Part shown: positions 56,663-64,000 of the stretch, piece after piece
Layout: the number at the start of each line of letters is the position of its first letter
How positions within the stretch are numbered: the first letter of the stretch is position 1
From: Membranihabitans maritimus
GTDB taxonomy: Bacteria; Bacteroidota; Bacteroidia; Chitinophagales; Saprospiraceae
Reading direction: 5' to 3'
DNA: 64,000 nt
Assembly (NCBI RefSeq): GCF_021729145.1
Contig: NZ_JAJSLW010000014.1
Location: 1 to 64,000, forward strand
Position numbers and translations under genes: made by a program
Notes under the pieces: model-generated
Database searches by the model: none
What the model was told of the DNA's origin: nothing
What the model saw: the letters and a program-made list of their open reading frames with translations, nothing else

Positions 56663-57454
56663 ATGAATATACGATTGTTAATACCATTGATAGGAGTTTT
56701 GATTTTTGCTTCTTGCGAGAAAAGGGATGTTCTAGGAGAGCAGGGAGATTTGACAGGTAAAGATTATCCCTTTTTGACCTTGGCCAGCATACCGGATAGT
56801 CGACCCATGGATACAGTTAGTGTAGTTGCCACTTTTTGGGCAGTAGAGGATGATATTTCACATGTTAAGATTATACAAGAGGGATACAAAGTGGGCGATT
56901 TATCACTGAATTGGGTATTAAATTATACAACTGATTCAATTCAGGTTGAAAAAAAATTGGAGCTTTTTCAACCAGGAGATACACTTTTTTATCCTGAATC
57001 CATCATTGTAGATATTGAAAATCAGGGAAACTCCCTTGATACTTTTTATCAAACCGTTGAGACATCATATATAATTAATAAGGAATGGGTAATACCTGAA
57101 CAATATCAAGTCAATGTTTGGGAGGGAGAAGATGTGATTGATGCACTGGATCCTTTAGTCCTGAGTGAAGTGAAAAGTTATTTTGCGAATCAATTGAATG
57201 CGACCGATGCATTGTTCCTTTTTCCAGATTCAGACAGTTCTTTTTTTGAAATTGATAATATGGGAGGTTTTTCCGGAAATTTAACAGAGACCGGTAAAGA
57301 TTCTATACGTTCCTGGACGACCCTGGAAGTCTTGAAAACGTATTTGGCATCTGGCGAAATGATAGAAACTTCCGAGATAAACATAAATGCTGAAATATCG
57401 AATCAGAAAGAAATTTCTGTGAAGGATGAATCTACATTTGAAATTTTAAATTGA
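56663..57454 (+). CDS. Hypothetical lipoprotein in the SusCD locus
   Basis: 263 residues. A lipoprotein signal (LIPLIGVLIFASCEKRD) precedes beta-strand-rich sequence with no family recognised. Its place after susD matches the surface lipoproteins (SusE/F-like) that bind substrate in many loci. The next gene starts seven bases later, so cotranscription is likely. Confidence 0.7.
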   Translation: MNIRLLIPLIGVLIFASCEKRDVLGEQGDLTGKDYPFLTLASIPDSRPMDTVSVVATFWAVEDDISHVKIIQEGYKVGDLSLNWVLNYTTDSIQVEKKLELFQPGDTLFYPESIIVDIENQGNSLDTFYQTVETSYIINKEWVIPEQYQVNVWEGEDVIDALDPLVLSEVKSYFANQLNATDALFLFPDSDSSFFEIDNMGGFSGNLTETGKDSIRSWTTLEVLKTYLASGEMIETSEININAEISNQKEISVKDESTFEILN

Positions 57455-57461
57455 TACGACT

Positions 57462-59054
57462 ATGGTCTTAAAGCACAAAAATATATTTATTCTTCTATTT
57501 ATTGTTGGGAGTGCAATTATTTTCAATAGTTGCCAGAAAGATGAAGAAATGCTCACTTTCGGAGAAGCGACTACCTATTTTAAGATCGGAAATTCCGATA
57601 CATTGGAAGCTCCTGCTATTTTAGATTTTATCAATGGTTCTAAAAATGTAGATAGCTATCATTGGACTTTTCCAGAAGGTAAGGTAATAGAGAATGGTCT
57701 TGTAACGGAAAAGACAGCATATACAGGGATTCAGCCGGAAGGTGTTTTATACGAAGAACCTGGAAATTATACAGCGACATTAAACACCACGGTAAATGGA
57801 GAATCAAATTCTATGGAACTACATTTTGATGTTCTGAAACCCCTACCAACCATTTTTGTTTCACCTACTGCCATTAAATTTTTGGAGCCAGTTACTTTTT
57901 CGGCCAAATTATATATGTATCCAGGGAAAGAAAACGATGTGACTTATTCCTGGGATTTTGGAAATGGAGAGACATCCATTCAGGCAAATCCCGAAGTCAT
58001 TTATGAGGTCCCCGGAAATTATACTGTTACACTTACGATCAACGACACGGAGGAAACACTCACAACCTCCAAAGCCATCGAGGTGAAAGGGGAATTGGCT
58101 CCTACTTTATATGCCACGGACGCCATTAGTGGTAAACTTTATAGAAAGAAATTATTTAATTCTGCTCCTTCGGAGCTAAAGGCTACTGATTTATCCCTTG
58201 GATTGCATCCATTAGGGGTAAATGTGTATCAGGAAAATTTAGTGATTTCTGAGGCGGGAGATAATATCAAATATTCGGCCTGGGGAACACCGGCCGACGG
58301 AAGAATAATAAAAACAAACCTCAGTGGCGGGGGGATGAAAATCATAACAACTACAGACGAAGGCGGTAATGCTTATGTCCGTGATCCATTCTCTTCTACG
58401 GTAGACGATGAAGGAAATGTGTATTGGGTCAATCGATTCGAGGGGGTTCGCAAATTGCCCTTAGCATCGGAAAATGCAGCATATCCTGATGTAGCTATCC
58501 CCCTTCTGGCTGCTGATATAGGTGAATCCTCTACCTATGGTTGGACCGATGGTGATGTCAACTTTGTAGATGGTGAAATATGGTATAGCAAACACGGGAC
58601 AGGTAAAGGTTTATATAAATACTCAACTGACGGTAATTTTATTTCGAAAATTGATGCTTTGTCGAGTTACAAAATCAGATCTTTTGCCGTAGATCTTGAA
58701 AACCTGAAAATTTATATAGCTATAAATATTGCCAGCGGAGGAGTAGATCCCGGCCTTTATGTTACCGACATAGATGGTAATAATATTTCACTTATTGATG
58801 AAATGCCTGATTATTCAACTGAAGGTGGTGCCTCTGAAATGACCTATGTTACTGACATGGAGATTGATTCTGAAAATGGGTATTTGTATTATCCTTACCG
58901 TGATCGTAATGATATTGATGATTCGGGTGTAGTAGTTGGTGATGGTAGTAATTCTGGTGTGAAAAGGTACAAGTTGGACGGTTCTTTGAAACCGGAGTTT
59001 TTTATAAAGGGAATTATTCCTTATGGAATTGGAATCGATAAAGAAAAACGGTAA
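57462..59054 (+). CDS. PKD-domain lipoprotein with beta-propeller-like end
   Basis: 530 residues. The signal ends at IIFNSCQKD (lipobox Cys). Two PKD-type beta-sandwich domains follow: one around FINGSKNVDSYHWTFPEGKV, the second around VTYSWDFGNGETSIQANPEV with VPGNYTVTLTIND. From about residue 215 the sequence has six-bladed-propeller features (STVDDEGNVYWVNRFEGVRK; DMEIDSENGYLYYPYRDRND). It probably binds carbohydrate or peptide at the cell surface as part of the SusCD locus. The last gene before a terminator. Confidence 0.8.
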   Translation: MVLKHKNIFILLFIVGSAIIFNSCQKDEEMLTFGEATTYFKIGNSDTLEAPAILDFINGSKNVDSYHWTFPEGKVIENGLVTEKTAYTGIQPEGVLYEEPGNYTATLNTTVNGESNSMELHFDVLKPLPTIFVSPTAIKFLEPVTFSAKLYMYPGKENDVTYSWDFGNGETSIQANPEVIYEVPGNYTVTLTINDTEETLTTSKAIEVKGELAPTLYATDAISGKLYRKKLFNSAPSELKATDLSLGLHPLGVNVYQENLVISEAGDNIKYSAWGTPADGRIIKTNLSGGGMKIITTTDEGGNAYVRDPFSSTVDDEGNVYWVNRFEGVRKLPLASENAAYPDVAIPLLAADIGESSTYGWTDGDVNFVDGEIWYSKHGTGKGLYKYSTDGNFISKIDALSSYKIRSFAVDLENLKIYIAINIASGGVDPGLYVTDIDGNNISLIDEMPDYSTEGGASEMTYVTDMEIDSENGYLYYPYRDRNDIDDSGVVVGDGSNSGVKRYKLDGSLKPEFFIKGIIPYGIGIDKEKR

Positions 59055-59093
59055 CCCCCCTCTATTTTCTCTTAACTAGGGTTACTTTATAAT

Positions 59094-59133
59094 AAGGACC
59101 TGTGAGGATAACCAGTCTTTCAGGTCCTTTTTT
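59094..59133 (+). terminator. Intrinsic terminator just before the GH10-like gene
   Basis: AAGGACCTG (59094-59102) pairs with CAGGTCCTT (59121-59129) and is followed by TTTT. A second hairpin (GTAACCC 59051 with GGGTTAC 59079-59086) lies ahead. It ends the SusCD operon eight bases before the TTG start of the next gene, which leaves no room for a promoter between. Confidence 0.8.
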
Positions 59134-59140
59134 ACAAAAT

Positions 59141-61774
59141 TTGAATACATTGAGACAAATATTTACCTTTTTTATACTGTTAATTATTTCAACTCATATT
59201 TTAGCACAAGGACCTGATGCCGAGTTCAGGGCAACCTGGGTAGCCTCAGTTTATAATATAGATTGGCCTGTGTCCCAGGGGAATGCGCAATCACAAAAGG
59301 AAGAATTTTTAGAAATCCTGGATTCTTTGAAATCAACCAATATGAATGCCGCTGTATTACAAATACGTCCTACGGCTGATGCATTGTACCATTCTTCTTA
59401 TGAACCATGGTCAGAATGGTTAACAGGTGAACGGGGTAATGACCCCGGATATGATCCCCTGGAATTTGCAATATCCGAGGCACATAAGAGGGGGATTGAA
59501 TTGCACGGATGGGTGAATCCCTATCGTTTTGAAACTTCTTCGGGGCGATATTCAGGAAAGGAAGGAAAGGTGATTAGTGAGCACCCAGATTGGATGATAG
59601 ATGTAGATGGAAAGACCTATTTTAATCCAGGAAATCCGGAAGTAACCCAATACCTAAAACTCATAATAGGTGATATCTTAGAGAACTACGATATTGACGG
59701 ACTATGTTTTGATGACTATTTTTATCCCGCAGGGATATCTACTGAAGACAGTGAAGAATACCTACTTTTTGGTAATGAAGGAGAATCGGTAGCTGATTTC
59801 CGCCGAAGATCTGTTAATCAAATGATTGCTGAAGTCTATGATACAATAAAACAAGTAAAACCATGGGTGCGTTTTGGTGTAAGTCCTGCGGGGATATATT
59901 CTACTGATCCCTCTGCGGCTGCAACCTATAAAACATCTTTGCCTTCCGGAATTACAGGAAGGGATAATTATAATATTATATATTGTGATCCACTGGCCTG
60001 GATCAAACAAGGAACACTGGATTATTTATCTCCTCAATTGTATTGGAAAAGAGGCGGTGGACAGGATTTTAATACATTGATTGAATGGTGGTCAGAGGAG
60101 TGTAATAAAAATGGGATTGCCTGTTATCCTTCCTTGGGAACTTATAGACTTAGTGGAGACCAACCCCCATCTTCTTCCTCTCAAGAATGGGAAACCAATG
60201 AAATACTTAGCCAAATTGATTTGTTAAGGGATCATCGGGATAAAGGTACTTTAGGTATGGTTTTCTATTCACAGGGTGATTTGGAAAGAGTGGAAGGGCT
60301 GACCGAAATGTTGAGGAACGAAGTCTTCGACAGTATTAGCATTTGGCCGGAATTTTTATCTGAAGGTGAACTTTCACCGTTGCCTACAGGGATTTCTGCT
60401 TCTACTTTTGGTCGCAAAGAAAAAAGTCCTGTTTCAAGTTTTATCTGGGAAGGAGAGCCGACTAATCGTTATTGGATCGAAGGTGCTGATGAAAAAGGAA
60501 CCGTGACTTTCGAAGCTGCTTCTTATGAAGAAAGTGTTTTATTACCTGCTGATACAATAACTACATTTTACAGAGTTTATTCGATTAATAGGTTTGGTCG
60601 GGTAAACCCATCGTTTTATAGTACTGAAATTTTGAATGTGGAAACACCGGAGGTCGTTCACGGGACGAGCAAAGAAAAATTAGCTTCATTCGAATCGTTA
60701 AGGTGGAACTATACAGAAAATGCTTCAGTATATTACATTGAAATTTCAGATTCTCCGGAATTTTTAGATATATACCATACCTCGGGATTGATTCGTGATA
60801 CATCCATTCTGATAGAGGAGTTGGCATTAAAAGGGGAGCGGGAATATTATTGGAAAGTATTTGCTTGTAATGGAAATGGGTGCAAGGAGAGTGTTGTTTC
60901 ATCTTTTGAAACGGGTTTTCCAGCATCCGTGTCTATTCAGGCTCCGGAACCGGACCAAATGTTCGTACCACTTGAACCAGAATTAATATGGAACCCGGGA
61001 GACGACTTGTTACAATACAACGTACAAATAGCGACAGATTCAACTTTTGAAAATATTCAAATGGATAGTATCGTTGTAAATCAGACTTCAATTAATTCCA
61101 TCCCGCTCAATAAATGGACAGAGTATTTTTTACGAATTCGAGGAATTAATGATTATGGGATGGGGGAATGGTCTGAAATAGTTGTTTTTACTACAACAAC
61201 CGATATTCCCGAAAGGCCTGTATTTATTTCACCGGAAGATAGTGTGGAAGTTGATAATCCAATTTTACTACTGGAATGGACAAAAGTAGATTTTGCAAAT
61301 GGGTATAGACTTATGATTGCAGACGATACCAGTTTTGCAGATGTTTTTGTAGATACCATATTGTCCAGGTATCAAAGAGATTTTGATTTTGAGTTACCTG
61401 GAGAAGGACCATATTTTGCAAGGGTATGCGGGAGCTATGAGGGCGGATGTGGAGAATGGAGTGATACCCTGAGATTTTCCAGGACTATGACTTCTATTGT
61501 CCTAAATTCTTATGGGGGGGCTTTTATCGTTTTTCCTAATCCGACAGACAGGTTTCTTTGGATCCGGAGGATAAATAATTTTGGGATTAATGAAAAAACC
61601 ATAAAGATTGAAATTCTTGATCTAGCGGGGAAGGTTGTGAAAAATAAAGATTTAAGTTTTGAATCAAATGGTGCAAGAATTGATATATCTTCTCTAAACA
61701 AAGGTTTTTACTTCCTTCGAATTATTGGCAAAAAAGGGAAAGGAAGTGGTGTGCAAAGATTTATAAAGATGTGA
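59141..61774 (+). CDS. Secreted GH10-like glycoside hydrolase with T9SS tail
   Basis: 877 residues from TTG 59141. A GTG at 59102 lies inside the terminator hairpin and is not credible, and no ATG precedes the catalytic domain. After the signal peptide (FTFFILLIISTHILAQ) comes a GHL10/YngK-type domain (PF02638-like): EFRATWVASVYNIDWP, LQIRPTADALYHSSYEPWSE, GIELHGWVNPYRFE, LCFDDYFYP. FN3-like modules follow (VHGTSKEKLAS to about residue 780), then a T9SS tail (VFPNPTDRFLWIRR...GVQRFIKM). It would cut a polysaccharide or peptidoglycan-related polymer at the surface. Confidence 0.88.
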   Translation: MNTLRQIFTFFILLIISTHILAQGPDAEFRATWVASVYNIDWPVSQGNAQSQKEEFLEILDSLKSTNMNAAVLQIRPTADALYHSSYEPWSEWLTGERGNDPGYDPLEFAISEAHKRGIELHGWVNPYRFETSSGRYSGKEGKVISEHPDWMIDVDGKTYFNPGNPEVTQYLKLIIGDILENYDIDGLCFDDYFYPAGISTEDSEEYLLFGNEGESVADFRRRSVNQMIAEVYDTIKQVKPWVRFGVSPAGIYSTDPSAAATYKTSLPSGITGRDNYNIIYCDPLAWIKQGTLDYLSPQLYWKRGGGQDFNTLIEWWSEECNKNGIACYPSLGTYRLSGDQPPSSSSQEWETNEILSQIDLLRDHRDKGTLGMVFYSQGDLERVEGLTEMLRNEVFDSISIWPEFLSEGELSPLPTGISASTFGRKEKSPVSSFIWEGEPTNRYWIEGADEKGTVTFEAASYEESVLLPADTITTFYRVYSINRFGRVNPSFYSTEILNVETPEVVHGTSKEKLASFESLRWNYTENASVYYIEISDSPEFLDIYHTSGLIRDTSILIEELALKGEREYYWKVFACNGNGCKESVVSSFETGFPASVSIQAPEPDQMFVPLEPELIWNPGDDLLQYNVQIATDSTFENIQMDSIVVNQTSINSIPLNKWTEYFLRIRGINDYGMGEWSEIVVFTTTTDIPERPVFISPEDSVEVDNPILLLEWTKVDFANGYRLMIADDTSFADVFVDTILSRYQRDFDFELPGEGPYFARVCGSYEGGCGEWSDTLRFSRTMTSIVLNSYGGAFIVFPNPTDRFLWIRRINNFGINEKTIKIEILDLAGKVVKNKDLSFESNGARIDISSLNKGFYFLRIIGKKGKGSGVQRFIKM

Positions 61775-62074
61775 TAAAGGGATATTGTCGTAAACGGTGA
61801 ACAATGTTTCAGGCCCAATGCTAAATGTTTTTGTAAAAAGGTATTTGGTGTATGTATATTATTGTCTGTCAGTAAGTTGTGTGTGGTTATTTTGTTCTTT
61901 TAAAAATTCTGTTCTTTTCCTCTCTTTTTTATTTTTATTGGTATTTTTTTTAATTAAGTAAAATATTATTTACCTTTCGGTAACGTACCCGACTCAATGC
62001 TTGAAGAATATCAATTATTTATCTTCAAATCATGGGAAGAAGTATGTGAAATTTGATTGTTTAACTTTCTGATC
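61775..62074. other. Gap before the second sigma gene
   Basis: About 300 bases. A small hairpin, TTACC-tttc-GGTAA (61970-61983), stands out. No exact TAnnTTTG promoter or gene is seen. Confidence 0.4.
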
Positions 62075-62650
62075 ATGCGTAGTATTTTAGGTATACCAGA
62101 GAAACAACGGTTGGAATCTCTAAAAGCTGGAGATGAATCTGCCTTTACTGCTATTTACAATGAATATTGGGAAAGACTATATGTTATTGCGTATAGAAAA
62201 TTTAAAGACACAAATACTTCTGAAGGAATTGTACAAGAAGTATTTCTTCAGCTATGGAGAAAAAGAAGTGATCTGGAAATTGATAATTTATCAGCATATC
62301 TTTCTACTATGACCCGATATGCTATTTATCGACATATTGCTAAAGAGAAAAAATTAAAGAAGCGGGAAGAAGAATATGGATATTTTCGCCATGAGAAGAT
62401 AATACATATTAATTACGAAAATAAATTCCTGTTAGAAATGATTAGTGAGTTGGCTACTGAATTACCGGAGCGTTGTAGGTTGGTATTTACGTATAATAAA
62501 TTACATGACCGGTCTATTAAGGAAATTGCCCGCGAACTCAAAATATCTCCGAAAACAGCTGAAGCTCATTTGACGAAAGCACTTCGATTTATCCGGTTTA
62601 GGATGAATAAATTAATTAGCCTGCTGCTGGTGCTGCTTACCATCTTTTAA
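62075..62650 (+). CDS. ECF-type sigma-70 factor
   Basis: 191 residues from ATG 62075. Region 2 (FTAIYNEYWERLYVIAYRKF, then EGIVQEVFLQLWRKRSDLE) and region 4 (LPERCRLVFTYNKLHDRSIK; ELKISPKTAEAHLTKALRFI) are clear. It ends with a hydrophobic tail (LISLLLVLLTIF) like the sigma factor at 50 kb. It is ahead of the second fecR on the same strand, the standard order. Confidence 0.9.
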   Translation: MRSILGIPEKQRLESLKAGDESAFTAIYNEYWERLYVIAYRKFKDTNTSEGIVQEVFLQLWRKRSDLEIDNLSAYLSTMTRYAIYRHIAKEKKLKKREEEYGYFRHEKIIHINYENKFLLEMISELATELPERCRLVFTYNKLHDRSIKEIARELKISPKTAEAHLTKALRFIRFRMNKLISLLLVLLTIF

Positions 62651-62888
62651 TATTTTTCAAGAATTATTTTTTTTTATAAGATTCTGATTTGTAGATATTT
62701 ATGTTTTGTTTGAGGAGGATCTCAAAAAAAACATAGAAGGGTACTAAGGGATAATCGTTCTTAGCTTACTCAATATAAATGAAAGGGGCTTAAAGAGATT
62801 ATTGACAGGGGGCTTCATGTATTGTATTCTTTAGGTAAGCGAAAATTTATGAAAAGAATTATAAATATAACAACAGAATTTGACTTGA
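62651..62888. other. Gap between sigma and fecR genes
   Basis: 238 bases without a gene. TTGACAGG near 62813 and a TATTCTTTAG near 62825 could form a weak promoter for fecR, but neither matches the lineage consensus closely. Confidence 0.35.
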
Positions 62889-63851
62889 ATGGATAGAAAG
62901 AGATTGGAAGAATTAGCAAAAAAGTATCTTTCGGGAACTGCCTCTGATGGAGAGAAACAGGAACTTCACGGGTGGTACGAAGAAGATCTGAATTCTTTGG
63001 ATGAAGATATAATCATTCAGGTGGATGAGTCTAAGGAAGATGTAAGAACACGAATATTGAGCAGGTTGAAAAGTGAAATTAGGAGGGAAAAGAACAAGAA
63101 ACTAAAATATTTCTCGGGATATAGAGCAGCTATCGCTGTTGTTGCCATAGTATTTGTATTTATTGGGATTTTTGTTTGGGAGAATTTCAACCGTGAGGAA
63201 TGGATTCTTGTCGAAACTTCGTATGGTGAATTAAAAGAAGTGGCCTTGCCGGATAACTCTGTTGTTTGGGTTAATGCTGGCTCAAAGTTTCGTTATCCCA
63301 AAAAATTTGATAGAAATAGAAGAGTTGTTGAGTTAGAGAATGGACAGGCTTTTTTTGATGTGAGCAGAGATGAAAAAAAGCCATTTTATGTGCGTACAAA
63401 AGATCTTGAAGTTACAGTGTTAGGTACTTCATTTGATGTGAAAGAGTATGAGGAGGAGGCTTCTGCTAAAGTAAGTGTTTTGTCGGGGAAGGTAGATGTT
63501 GCATATCGGGGGGAAAATGAATCAGAAACTGTTAAGCTTATTAAGGGGGAACAAGTGGTTGTAGACCTTAATTTGCAAAAAATGATGAAGGAAAATGCAT
63601 CCGAAGAGGCCATTGCTGCATGGAAAGATAAGCGCCTGGTATTTAATGACGAAAGTATTTTTGAGGTAATGAATGCTTTGGAACGTAGATATAATATTGA
63701 GATCCTGGGGGACATGTCCGCTTGGAGCTCCGAAACGATTTCGATAAAACTGGATAACCAGCCATTGGATGATGTATTAGAGGTCTTGAAGTATACGATG
63801 GAATTTGAATACAAAAAGATTGAAAAAGGAAAAATAGAAATTATGAAATAA
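62889..63851 (+). CDS. fecR: FecR-type anti-sigma factor
   Basis: 320 residues. An N-terminal sigma-binding segment is followed by one membrane helix (GYRAAIAVVAIVFVFIGIFV, about 80-98) and the FecR domain (EVALPDNSVVWVNAGSKFRY; LGTSFDVKEYEEEASAKVSV) with a receptor-contacting end (MNALERRYNIEILGD). It lies 82 bases ahead of the next susC, with a stem-loop between. Confidence 0.92.
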   Translation: MDRKRLEELAKKYLSGTASDGEKQELHGWYEEDLNSLDEDIIIQVDESKEDVRTRILSRLKSEIRREKNKKLKYFSGYRAAIAVVAIVFVFIGIFVWENFNREEWILVETSYGELKEVALPDNSVVWVNAGSKFRYPKKFDRNRRVVELENGQAFFDVSRDEKKPFYVRTKDLEVTVLGTSFDVKEYEEEASAKVSVLSGKVDVAYRGENESETVKLIKGEQVVVDLNLQKMMKENASEEAIAAWKDKRLVFNDESIFEVMNALERRYNIEILGDMSAWSSETISIKLDNQPLDDVLEVLKYTMEFEYKKIEKGKIEIMK

Positions 63852-63853
63852 AA

Positions 63854-63899
63854 AGAAAGCTACAAGTCCAAGTTTGCGAGGCGAGGACCGCAGCTTTCT
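63854..63899 (+). other. Stem-loop between fecR and susC
   Basis: AGAAAGCT (63854-63861) pairs perfectly with AGCTTTCT (63892-63899). An inner GTCC/GGAC pair (63866-63869 and 63885-63888) can extend it. It is not followed by a T run, so an RNA-stability or attenuation role is more likely than a simple terminator. The first set has no such hairpin. Confidence 0.55.
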
Positions 63900-63933
63900 A
63901 ACCAATTAGTTAATTAAATAAAGTTATGTAAAG

Positions 63934-64000
63934 ATGATAAAAATTTTCTTCACTTGGAGGACGTATAGTCCATTAATCTTACAGTGTATGCGAATTACGA
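63934..64000 (+). CDS. SusC/RagA-type receptor, start only
   Basis: A frame opens with ATG 63934 (MIKIFFTWRTYSPLILQCMR) and runs off the window after 22 codons. Its position after sigma and fecR genes, and the basic-hydrophobic N terminus, suit a SusC-type receptor. The short length allows no domain check. Confidence 0.6.
   Translation, partial: MIKIFFTWRTYSPLILQCMRIT

Noticed and set aside
59102-59140. GTG 59102 as start of the GH10-like gene
   Set aside because: It falls in the stem of an intrinsic terminator and the signal peptide fits better from TTG 59141.

Overview
The window is a stretch of a low-GC Bacteroidota chromosome. The evidence is the 16S 3' end and complete 23S and 5S genes, three proteins with type IX secretion (T9SS) C-terminal sorting tails, two SusC/SusD-type loci each with an ECF sigma factor and a FecR anti-sigma factor, promoters of the TTTG-N18/19-TAnnTTTG type, and almost no Shine-Dalgarno sequences before genes. 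The 16S 3' end reads ACCUCUUUU where ACCUCCUUU is usual, so the anti-Shine-Dalgarno core is altered. I cannot fix the class or order from sequence alone; a Saprospiria/Cytophagia-like marine or environmental lineage would fit.

Layout. 1-3.7 kb: end of an rRNA operon (16S end, tRNA-less spacer with its own promoter-like sequence, 23S, 5S, terminator), then tRNA-Pro(GGG). 3.9-8.1 kb: AsmA/DUF748-like protein, Tat-exported aldo/keto reductase, PhoD-type phosphatase. 8.6-14.9 kb: one giant secreted protein with three beta-propeller-like modules, then a GC-rich, apparently perfect 1.5-kb tandem duplication carrying eight CHRD domains, then a T9SS tail. 15.0 kb: gluconokinase. 15.7-23.1 kb: a heme-acquisition operon (T9SS-tailed HmuY-like protein, lipoprotein, permease, ATPase, a probable unannotated 37-codon gene, HmuS-like heme utilisation protein, TonB receptor). 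23.1-28.5 kb: two paralogous small outer-membrane barrels (one interrupted by TAG), a vanadium haloperoxidase/PAP2-like lipoprotein, mnmG, an Lrp-type regulator.

28.5-40.3 kb is an accessory, decaying zone: two copies of a dispersed palindromic repeat, a lipoprotein pseudogene, a D-arm-less tRNA-Val-like remnant, a small GNAT enzyme, LapA-like protein, VOC and AraC proteins, three tandem UGT-type glycosyltransferases with a small partner gene, and two broken SRPBCC genes. 40.3-49.8 kb is mostly metabolic: pentapeptide protein, homocysteine methyltransferase module, cytidine deaminase, SDR, two GNATs, ilvE divergent from a MocR regulator, DsbA/FrnE-like protein, YciF and CsbD stress proteins, an SGNH esterase.

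49.9-64 kb is a polymer-utilisation region: sigma factor divergent from fecR-susC-susD, followed by two lipoproteins, a terminator, and a secreted GH10-like hydrolase with FN3-like modules and a T9SS tail; then a second sigma-fecR-susC set cut by the window edge. In each set the regulator presumably senses a substrate at its TonB-linked receptor and activates the downstream uptake genes.

The strongest novelty candidates are the altered anti-Shine-Dalgarno, the 37-codon gene inside the heme operon, the GC-rich CHRD duplication, the HmuY-like tandem protein routed to T9SS, and the armless tRNA-like remnant. I found no CRISPR array, complete insertion sequence, prophage or replication origin.
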